From positions 1 through 64,000 of the forward strand of contig JAKLEN010000002.1 in the NCBI GenBank assembly GCA_022711665.1: a stretch of 64,000 nucleotides of DNA, in the 5' to 3' direction. How positions within the stretch are numbered: the stretch's first letter is position 1; every line of letters starts with the position of its first letter. The position numbers and the translations under genes were made by a program. The notes beneath the pieces are model-generated. The model saw only the letters and a program-made list of their open reading frames with translations, made no database searches and was not told the DNA's origin. The DNA is from Acidobacteriota bacterium (GTDB taxonomy: Bacteria; Acidobacteriota; Aminicenantia; Aminicenantales; Saccharicenantaceae). Positions 1 through 6,401 of this stretch are shown in pieces.

Positions 1-36
1 GGCTTGCTTATGATGGTCCACGCCGATAAAATACAA
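1..36 (-). CDS. IS110-family transposase, N-terminal fragment (runs off left edge)
   Basis: Only the first 12 codons are in the window. Reading leftward from a TTG start at 36-34 gives (M)YFIGVDHHKQA. This matches the start of IS110-family DEDD transposases, whose RuvC-like domain opens with a G(I/V)DxHK motif carrying the first catalytic Asp. A strong Shine-Dalgarno AAGGAGGT lies at 50-43, six to seven bases upstream, which fixes the start. The family catalyses element excision and insertion guided by a bridge RNA made from the non-coding end. The rest of the gene and the other element end lie outside the window, so intactness cannot be judged. Confidence 0.72.
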   Translation of the reverse strand, partial: MYFIGVDHHKQA

Positions 37-39
37 CTG

Positions 40-112
40 CGCACCTCCTTTAAGAGTTTTCCCAACGGGCAATCTAGCACAGGTTACCCGTCAAGGAGGT
101 GCGTTTCGCTAT
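40..112 (-). promoter_or_regulatory. Inverted repeat sequestering the transposase ribosome-binding site
   Basis: CGCACCTCCTT at 40-50 and AAGGAGGTGCG at 102-112 are perfect 11-base inverted repeats. In the minus-strand transcript the upstream arm reads CGCACCTCCTT, an anti-Shine-Dalgarno that would pair with the AAGGAGGTGCG preceding the TTG start. A second stem lies inside the loop: ACGGGCAA at 65-72 against TTACCCGT at 84-91 with one mismatch. Such structures are known in other transposons to block translation from read-through transcripts. Here the function is inferred from the pairing alone. Confidence 0.55.
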
Positions 113-128
113 CATGCTACCTTTAGAT

Positions 129-298
129 AGCGCTTCCTCCCGATATCTCCCAGAGGTATGGCTTCGGGTCGCTCCGCCATCCTTCTGATGGTCGCTTCGG
201 CCGCTCCGCTCCCTGCCGGTCCCCTCCCAGCAACGGGGAACTGCGAGTACAATCCCCTCGCCGCTTCGAGAGGGAATCCCGGAAACGGGAGAAGAACC
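129..298. repeat. Dispersed terminal-inverted-repeat element, copy A
   Basis: The right end (263-298) carries the end motif GAGAGGGAATCCC...GGGAGAAGAACC found inverted or direct at the other two copies. The left end is diverged (CTTCCTCCCGATATCTCC, about 133-150). The interior shares TTCCCCGTTGCTGG (on the minus strand) with the copy at 37332-37526. No coding capacity is seen. It fills the space between the IS110 end and the aldo/keto reductase gene, so the gap 37-303 contains only the IS end and this element. Confidence 0.6.
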
Positions 299-303
299 TT
301 TTA

Positions 304-1383
304 TTAACCGAGGATTCCGGCCAGCCGCTCCGCCTGCTCGTCGGAAAGGGCGATCCGGCCGGCCCGGGCGTTCTCGGAAACCTGCTCCGGGGTGGAACAG
401 GCGGCGATGACCGGGCCCAGGCCAGGCATCCGGAGCATATAGGCGATCGCCAGCTGGGAAACGCTCCAGCCCCCTTCCCTCGCGACCTCGGCCAGACCCC
501 GGAGCTTTTTCAGCGCAACCGGGGTCAGCTCGCCGTCGAGCCGCTTTTCGTCCACCAGCCGGTCTCCCGGCCTGGCTTTCTCCCGGTCGAGGTAGCGCCC
601 GGAGATGAGCCCGCCGCGCAGCGGGCTCCAGGGGATGAAGGCCAGGCCCCGCCGGGCGCAAAGCTCCAGCACGCCTGCTTTTCCCGGCTCTTCGCCGCCG
701 AGGATGTCGAACCTGTTCTGAACGGACAGGAGCCGGGCCCGTGGGAAGCTCCCCGCCCCGGCCGCGCAGGCCTCGATCTGCTCGACGGTGAAGTTGGAGA
801 CCCCGAAGTAGCGGACCAGGTCGCGGGCGATAAGGTCCTCCACGGCCGCCAGGCTCTCCTCGACCGGCGTCGAGGGATCGAACTGGTGGAACTGGAGGAG
901 ATCGATGTGGTCGGTCCGGAGGCGGTCCAGGCAGGCGTAGACCCCTTCCAGGATATTCGTCCTCGAAAGCCGGCAAAAGTTGGGGGTCCGGCCGTCCATG
1001 GTCCCGAAGACCTTGGTCGCCAGCTCGACGCTCCGCCGCTGGCCCGGATGGGCGGCGAACCAGGCCCCGATCACCCGCTCCGAGTTGCCGGAGGAATCGT
1101 TGTAGCGGTTGGCCGTGTCCCAGAAGGTCAGGCCCTCCTCGAAGGCCCGGTCGAGGATCTTCAGCGACGCGGCCTCGCCGGTCCGGGAGCCGTCGCCGGT
1201 CTCCGGATAGCCGAACTTCCATGTCCCCAGCCCGATCGTCGAGACCCGGAGCCCCGAGGGCCCCAGGCGCCGGTAGGGCATGCCGGCGAAATCATCAACG
1301 GTGAACGGGAGCCCGTAGAGCTCCGGGTTCGGGGCCGCCGGCCCCCGCCCTTTTCCGCTTCCGGTCGTCCTGTCTGCCGTCAT
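304..1383 (-). CDS. Aldo/keto reductase
   Basis: This 359-residue NAD(P)H-dependent carbonyl reductase has an aldo/keto reductase (TIM-barrel) fold. The catalytic tetrad is visible: Asp89 and Tyr94 in WDTANRY, Lys124 in LATKVFG and His166 in LLQFHQFD. The C-terminal half has the cofactor-loop pattern GVSNFTVEQIEA and a late segment typical of the YajO/YghZ-like subgroup. The ATG at 1383 follows AAAGGAG at a normal distance. It lies 25 bases downstream of the KDPG aldolase gene on the same strand, probably the last gene of that operon, which suggests reduction of a sugar or uronate-derived carbonyl. The substrate cannot be told from sequence. Confidence 0.92.
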   Translation of the reverse strand: MTADRTTGSGKGRGPAAPNPELYGLPFTVDDFAGMPYRRLGPSGLRVSTIGLGTWKFGYPETGDGSRTGEAASLKILDRAFEEGLTFWDTANRYNDSSGNSERVIGAWFAAHPGQRRSVELATKVFGTMDGRTPNFCRLSRTNILEGVYACLDRLRTDHIDLLQFHQFDPSTPVEESLAAVEDLIARDLVRYFGVSNFTVEQIEACAAGAGSFPRARLLSVQNRFDILGGEEPGKAGVLELCARRGLAFIPWSPLRGGLISGRYLDREKARPGDRLVDEKRLDGELTPVALKKLRGLAEVAREGGWSVSQLAIAYMLRMPGLGPVIAACSTPEQVSENARAGRIALSDEQAERLAGILG

Positions 1384-1408
1384 CAGAGGTCTCCTTTCGC
1401 GGGGCGGC

Positions 1409-2059
1409 TTACCGGGGCCCGGCCGGGCGGGCCAGCGAGTCGACGAGCTGGCGCGCTCGCGAGGTCAGGGCTTCCCAATCCCCGCGCTTGATGATCTCCT
1501 TGTCGAGCAGGGCCGTCCCGATCCCGACGCAGCAGGCCCCGGCCTCGAGGAAGTCGGAGGCGTTGGCCATCGAGACGCCGCCCGTGGGCATGATCCGGAT
1601 TTGGGGCAGGGGGCCCCGGACGTCCTTGAAGAACTTCGGCCCCAAGGACGTCGCCGGGAAGACCTTGACCACGTCCGCCCCGAGCCGCCAGGCCGACAGG
1701 ATCTCCGTCGGCGAGAACGCGCCGGGGGCGACGAAGCGGTCGGCCTCGCGGCAGGTCCGGATCATGTCGGCGTCCAGGACCGGGGAAACCACGAATTCCG
1801 CCCCCGCCCGGATGACCTCCGCCGCGGTCGCGGCGTCGAGGACCGTGCCGGCGCCGATGAGCGACCCGGCCGGCTTCCCGGCGGCCAGCGTCCGGATGGC
1901 GTCCAGGGCCCCGGGCGTGGTCATCGTGATCTCGATGGCCCGGACGCCTCCCCGGCTGACGGCCTCCACGACCTGGCGCAGCTTGTCCGCCTCGGCCATC
2001 CGGATGACGGCGATGACCTTGGTCTCCAGGATGATCTCCAGCGCTTCGTTTCTCGTCAT
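1409..2059 (-). CDS. eda: KDPG/KHG aldolase
   Basis: This 216-residue class I aldolase cleaves 2-keto-3-deoxy-6-phosphogluconate (and often 4-hydroxy-2-ketoglutarate) to pyruvate plus an aldehyde. Glu43 in AIEITMTT and the Schiff-base Lys132 in ADVVKVFPA are both present, and GAGTV and PTGG motifs hold phosphate/pyruvate. The start chosen is MTRNEAL at 2059, preceded by CAGGAG. An in-frame ATG at 2086 would add nine residues and has poorer support. Its place after exported degradative enzymes and before an aldo/keto reductase fits the last step of uronate catabolism, where ketodeoxygluconate phosphate is split. No KDG kinase is in the window. Confidence 0.92.
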   Translation of the reverse strand: MTRNEALEIILETKVIAVIRMAEADKLRQVVEAVSRGGVRAIEITMTTPGALDAIRTLAAGKPAGSLIGAGTVLDAATAAEVIRAGAEFVVSPVLDADMIRTCREADRFVAPGAFSPTEILSAWRLGADVVKVFPATSLGPKFFKDVRGPLPQIRIMPTGGVSMANASDFLEAGACCVGIGTALLDKEIIKRGDWEALTSRARQLVDSLARPAGPR

Positions 2060-2106
2060 GATGTTCTCCTGTATCGTCGGACGCATGCGGCGCCCGGGTC
2101 CGGGCG

Positions 2107-3849
2107 CTAGTGGTCCTGCTTCTTCAACGGCGCCGGCTTGTCGATCTCTATCACGGCCTTGATCCAGCTCTCTGGATACTTCACGGATTCCGCCTTCTTC
2201 TTCTCCGTGTCATAGACGTGCAGGTGATTGTATTTGACCAGGAGCCGGTCTCCGAGGTCCCACCAGGCTTCGACGACGCGGCCGGCAGTGGAAACGCAGT
2301 AGTCGGTCAGATAGGCCGCGGCCTGCCCGGGATCCTTGCGATAGAGCTCCTGGGCGGTCTGTTCGATCTCCGGCATCTCGTCCAGGGCCGCCGTCTCCCA
2401 CTTCTGCTGGCAGGCCTTGACGTCCTCGATGGCGAAGGCATAGGCGACCTGGACGTGGAAGTCGACGTAGTCGAAGGCCCATCTCGCGGACTTCCGGTCG
2501 AACTGCCAGTGATCCCCGATCCCGAAGGACTCCGGCAGCTCCGTGACCCCGGCATAGAACGGCATATAGCAGGACGTGTCGAGCGCCCCGAAAGCCAGCC
2601 AGACCAGGCCGCCGATCGGGCCGGGCAGCCAGCTCCGGCACTGCGTCAGCGTGGTGTACTCCGAACGGTTGACGCTGATCGACCGCGTCGTGCCATAGGC
2701 TTTCCCGTCCGCCTCGAACCCGTAGGGCAGGTAGTTCGGGTTCCTGAACGGCCCTCCCTGGATGCCCTTGACGGGGTCGAAGGGGCTGCCCTGGGAGCGG
2801 TCCCGGGTGATGTCCATGACGTCCCGCGGCGAGAGCTTCCTCGCGGGCTTGACGGAAAAGGGCAGGTCCATGTTGGGCGTCGCCGGGTCGATCTTCAGGG
2901 ACGGCGCCACGAGATTGTAAAAGCGCCAGAGGCGGCTGGACCCGCCCCCGGAAGAGGCGGCGCTCCTCTCGACGGGGCTATAGGCCTTCTTCCAGTTGAA
3001 GGGCCGGCCGCTCGACGGATCATAGTAGGAATTCTCGACGGCGTAGGAAACGACGTTCGGGGAGGCCAGGAAATGTTCCCGATCGTCGAGGTCGATCTCC
3101 CCGATCCGCGACTCGTTGGCGCAAACGCTGACATGGCCGTCCGGGACCCTCTGGGCGCACCAGACGGCGCCCGGCCGGCCGCTGCGCGGCGTCCAGAGCG
3201 GCCCGACCGGCATGATCTCGAAGACCCAGACTTCGCGGGGATCAGCCAGGGCGAGCATCTCCCCCGTGTCGTAGCAGCCGAAGCCGTACTTCTCGGCCAG
3301 AGATCCCATGAGGGCGATGGCCTCCCGGGCCGTCCGGCACCTTTCCATGGCCAACATGGTCAGCATGACCATCGTGAAGGCGGGGCCCGGGGTTTCGTTC
3401 CGCATCCTGGGCCGGGTGTCGATCGTCGATTCGGCGATGGCCAGCTGATGCTCGTTCAGGTAGCCGTAGACCCCCTGGTGATAGGCGAACGTGCGCGGCA
3501 CCTGGGGGATATCGAGCCCGGCGTATTGCTCCTCGGTCGGCGGCCGCTTGGCGTGCGGCGAGATGCGGTAGATGCGGCGCATCTCGCCGGGCCGATGGTC
3601 CGCGGCCGGCACGTGCGTCCAGGTGAAATCGCAGCGGAGGCAGTCGGCGGCGTGGGTGGTCATCGTCGACCCGTCGGTGGACGCGTCCCGGCCGACCATG
3701 ACGACGGTGCAGCCGTCGGGCGAGAGAGGCGGCGCCTCCTGCCCGGCCGGCTGCCTCCCCTCCCCGGGGATGGACAGCAGGATGACGAAGAACGCGGCGG
3801 CGGCCGCCAGTCCGGCGGGCCTCAGTCGGGATTCTCTCATGGCGGTCAT
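2107..3849 (-). CDS. Exported C69-family dipeptidase
   Basis: This 580-residue peptidase family C69 (U34) protein is an N-terminal nucleophile hydrolase. A signal sequence (about residues 9-30, hydrophobic AGLAAAAAFFVILL) precedes a short proline-rich linker and the nucleophile Cys47 in DGCTVVMVGRDASTDGSTM, which would be exposed by processing. The following family pattern includes QLAIAEST and the Trp/Glu-rich region typical of bacterial dipeptidases. The ATG at 3849 overlaps the stop of the transglutaminase-like gene by four bases (ATGA), so the two are translationally coupled. The likely role is periplasmic or secreted cleavage of short peptides. A second ATG at 3840 is possible. Confidence 0.88.
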   Translation of the reverse strand: MTAMRESRLRPAGLAAAAAFFVILLSIPGEGRQPAGQEAPPLSPDGCTVVMVGRDASTDGSTMTTHAADCLRCDFTWTHVPAADHRPGEMRRIYRISPHAKRPPTEEQYAGLDIPQVPRTFAYHQGVYGYLNEHQLAIAESTIDTRPRMRNETPGPAFTMVMLTMLAMERCRTAREAIALMGSLAEKYGFGCYDTGEMLALADPREVWVFEIMPVGPLWTPRSGRPGAVWCAQRVPDGHVSVCANESRIGEIDLDDREHFLASPNVVSYAVENSYYDPSSGRPFNWKKAYSPVERSAASSGGGSSRLWRFYNLVAPSLKIDPATPNMDLPFSVKPARKLSPRDVMDITRDRSQGSPFDPVKGIQGGPFRNPNYLPYGFEADGKAYGTTRSISVNRSEYTTLTQCRSWLPGPIGGLVWLAFGALDTSCYMPFYAGVTELPESFGIGDHWQFDRKSARWAFDYVDFHVQVAYAFAIEDVKACQQKWETAALDEMPEIEQTAQELYRKDPGQAAAYLTDYCVSTAGRVVEAWWDLGDRLLVKYNHLHVYDTEKKKAESVKYPESWIKAVIEIDKPAPLKKQDH

Positions 3850-6008
3850 TCTCCCAGAGGGGTATTGGCGTGGTTGACCACGAGCCGCGAGGGGTGCCCC
3901 TTGGCCCCGAGCCTGTTCACCGCCCGGACCCGGATGACGTTCCGGCCGGGCTGCAGCAGCCAGGTGTACCTCTCCCCGGCTTCCGTCCAGCCGGCATCGT
4001 CCACGTTCACCTCGAAATGGCTGAGATTCGGGGTGTAGGTCTCGAAGCGGAGGAACAGCCGGTCGTTCCCCGCCGCCGTGGTCGCGTCCACGTGGACGGT
4101 GTTCAGGTCCGGCCAGAGGTCCCGGGGCCGGTCGGTGAAGCGGGAATGCTGGCGGAGCGGGGGCGTCTTGGCGTCGTACCAGTTGATGTAGCCGTCCCAG
4201 GGCCAGGCCGATCGGCCGCTGGCCAGGGGCCGGGGGAACGGCTTTTCGTACCAGTTGTTGCGCGGCACGAGGAATAGGAACGCGGCGTTGCCGAACCCGG
4301 CCAGCGATCCCGGGGCGGTGTCGGCGACGGAACTCCGCCGGAAGGACGGCGGCCGGTCCTTGTCCACGGGGCGGCGGCGGACCAGGTCCTTCATCCAGTC
4401 GATGGGCCGGTCGGGGAAGAAATAGTCCGTGTAGAGGCGATGGATCTCGAGCAGGCTCAGGGGCTCCAGGGTCTCGGCGTCGCAGAGGAAATGATCGACC
4501 CAGCTGGCGTCCATGTAGATCCACTTGCGATGGTCGTCGTTCCAGACCTCGCAGACCTCGTGCCCGACCAGGTTGACCAGCCGGGCCTGGTAGCCGTAGG
4601 CCAGGCAGAAGCCGCCCAGGGCGTTGTTCAGCTGGATGCACATGCCGCCGCCCCCGGCGTCGTCGATATGGTCGACGATGGACTTGGCGTCCCAGCCGGG
4701 ATATTCCGGAAGCGGCTCGTTGTTCCTCCAGCGTTTGGTGACGTAGTCGAGGAGCCGGACCTGGGCCCCGAGCTCGGTCCGGGTCCCGGCGACGACCTCG
4801 TCGAGCCCCTCGAGCTTCCGCAGCTCCGCGAATTCCGGACGGTCCCACTTCTCCCATTCCCAGTCGATCGAGGAGTACTGGATGGGGGGGTTGTCGGCCT
4901 CCAGCAGCCGGATGTTCGCGTGCCGGGGGGAGGATTGGTTCATATCGGCCGTGACCTCCGCTGCCCGGATAACCGGGCTGCGCAGGGGATCCGAAGTGGA
5001 CAGGACGGCCCGGAACTGGAGGTAGCGGCGGTTGAGCCCGGCCGCATCGAGCTCGATGACCGCCGACGGCCCCCGGCCGAACGGCTCATAGTCGCTCCAG
5101 CCCTTCGAGAAGGGGCTGGCGTCCCTCCCCTTCCGGCAATAGTACATGACGTCCGTGCCCGCGGGAACGTCGGCGGATACCGCGAGCTTCATCTTCCTCA
5201 CGGCCCGGATGGGCACGATCGGGTCCGCGGCGTCGCCTTTCCAGAGGTCGACGACCGGGCTGGCCAGCCAGCCCTCGCGGACGTAGCGGTCCAGGCTCAG
5301 GCGGACGCTGTATTCGGCCCGGGTCCGCTTCCCGGGGCCGAACGGGCTTTCCCGCCACGTCCGGCCGCCGTCCTCGGACTTGAACGAGGTCTTCCCCGCC
5401 CCGGCCGGATCGCCGCCGCCGCTCTCGAACTCGTCGGCGCGCGACAGGCAGAGGTTCCAGCCTTCCTCGTCGCTTTCCGCCTCGGGGCAGGACAATTCGA
5501 TCATGTTCGGCCCCTTCTTCAGCCATTCCGGCGGGAAGGCCACCCAGCGGTAGCCGGTATAATTCCCCGGGACGTCCCAGTTCTCGAGCTCCGCCTCGTG
5601 ACCGTTCACGGCGAACTTGAGCGGGTATTTACCGATGCCGTAGCCCGGGCGCATCTTCCCCAGGAAGCCCTTCTCGCCGTAGGGCGTGACGAAGACCACG
5701 AGATAGGCGGCCCGGGCCCGCGGATCGTCGAGGTTAAGGATCTTGCGGGCCCGGTTTTTCCCCCAGACGACGTCGGTGAAGACGCCCTTCTCGCTGTAGC
5801 CGGAGCCGGCGGCGTCGTTCTGGACGAGGTCCATGTTGAAGAGGCTCACCCCGCCCCGGCCGTCCTTCATCAGCCGGCCCATGAACCCCTGGTCGTAGAT
5901 GGCGCCGGCATCCAGCCTCCAGGCCGACGCGACCTTTTCCGCCGAGGCGGGAAGCGTCAGGAGCAGCGCCGCGAGACTTACAACCAGGTGTCGGAGGTTC
6001 TTCAGCAT
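3846..6008 (-). CDS. Exported transglutaminase-like protein
   Basis: This 720-residue protein has a signal peptide (MLKNLRHLVVSLAALLLTLPASA). Residues about 30-380 look like beta-rich domains of unknown role. A transglutaminase-like (papain-fold) core follows, with the triad Cys457 in GGGMCIQLNN, His483 in VGHEVCEVW and Asp500 in IYMDASW. The C-terminal about 120 residues resemble an Ig-like/fibronectin-like segment. Bacterial members are usually proteases or amidases rather than cross-linkers. A promoter at 6091-6119 and coupling to the C69 peptidase downstream suggest a joint role on peptides or glycopeptides outside the cytoplasm. Its exact substrate is unknown. Confidence 0.82.
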   Translation of the reverse strand: MLKNLRHLVVSLAALLLTLPASAEKVASAWRLDAGAIYDQGFMGRLMKDGRGGVSLFNMDLVQNDAAGSGYSEKGVFTDVVWGKNRARKILNLDDPRARAAYLVVFVTPYGEKGFLGKMRPGYGIGKYPLKFAVNGHEAELENWDVPGNYTGYRWVAFPPEWLKKGPNMIELSCPEAESDEEGWNLCLSRADEFESGGGDPAGAGKTSFKSEDGGRTWRESPFGPGKRTRAEYSVRLSLDRYVREGWLASPVVDLWKGDAADPIVPIRAVRKMKLAVSADVPAGTDVMYYCRKGRDASPFSKGWSDYEPFGRGPSAVIELDAAGLNRRYLQFRAVLSTSDPLRSPVIRAAEVTADMNQSSPRHANIRLLEADNPPIQYSSIDWEWEKWDRPEFAELRKLEGLDEVVAGTRTELGAQVRLLDYVTKRWRNNEPLPEYPGWDAKSIVDHIDDAGGGGMCIQLNNALGGFCLAYGYQARLVNLVGHEVCEVWNDDHRKWIYMDASWVDHFLCDAETLEPLSLLEIHRLYTDYFFPDRPIDWMKDLVRRRPVDKDRPPSFRRSSVADTAPGSLAGFGNAAFLFLVPRNNWYEKPFPRPLASGRSAWPWDGYINWYDAKTPPLRQHSRFTDRPRDLWPDLNTVHVDATTAAGNDRLFLRFETYTPNLSHFEVNVDDAGWTEAGERYTWLLQPGRNVIRVRAVNRLGAKGHPSRLVVNHANTPLGE

Positions 6009-6090
6009 GTTTTGACTCCGGATAATCGCCGATATCCGATATCAACTTCCCACCGACAGCCCTGAAAGGAGAAAGATGTCGGGAGAAATT

Positions 6091-6119
6091 AGGATATCTT
6101 CCGCCCCCGGCAATGTCAA
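6091..6119 (-). promoter_or_regulatory. Sigma70-type promoter for the transglutaminase operon
   Basis: On the minus strand TTGACA (6119-6114) is followed after 17 bases by TATCCT (6096-6091). It would give a leader of about 75 bases that contains a GATATC-rich dyad near 6020-6045. This promoter lies between the gene and repeat copy B. Confidence 0.5.
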
Positions 6120-6132
6120 GACGCAAAAATAT

Positions 6133-6391
6133 GGTTCTTCTCCCAATTCCGGGATTCCCTCTCGCGGCGGCGATGGGAGATATCGGGAGTAAGCGCTTTC
6201 CCAAGATATTTCTCAGGATCCCGGCCTCGAGAGCTCGGCCGTGATCCTGACCTCCGCTCCCAGGAGTCCGCTCCGCGCCGGCCATGAGCCTAGCCGAAGA
6301 GAGGGATCCCCCGGAGATGGGAAGTCCCGTTTTTTGGCTCGGCTCAGGTCATCGCCGCCGCGAGAGGGACCCCGGAGATGGGAGAAGAGCC
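6133..6391. repeat. Dispersed terminal-inverted-repeat element, copy B (mosaic)
   Basis: The left end 6133-6174 (GGTTCTTCTCCCAATTCCGG onward) is the near-perfect inverse of the right end 6351-6391 (ending CCGGAGATGGGAGAAGAGCC), a pair of about 41-base inverted repeats. Inside lie a copy of the A-type end (6175-6197, GGGAGATATCGGGAGTAAGC) and a C-type right end (6281-6321, GCCATGAGCCTAGCCGAAGA onward). The whole therefore looks like nested or recombined copies. It has no coding capacity and occupies most of the 393-base gap between two genes. Confidence 0.75.
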
Positions 6392-6401
6392 AAAAAGGGG
6401 C

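Larger units (their letters stand above)
1..128 (-). mobile_element. End of an IS110-family element (partial)
   Basis: This is the transposase start plus about 92 bases of non-coding sequence upstream of it. The outer boundary near 128 is inferred. The sequence at 129-152 (minus strand) also occurs at 6175-6197 without the IS sequence next to it, and the two diverge just after the shared AAGCGCT. IS110-group elements carry the bridge-RNA gene in the end upstream of the transposase, so 37-128 is where it would be expected. The boundary and any bridge RNA are inference. Confidence 0.45.

Noticed and set aside
2107-4857. Extended frame fusing sequence upstream of the C69 peptidase into one 916-codon protein
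   Set aside because: The upstream half is a shadow of the transglutaminase-like gene. The real start is the ATG at 3849, with signal peptide and ATGA coupling.
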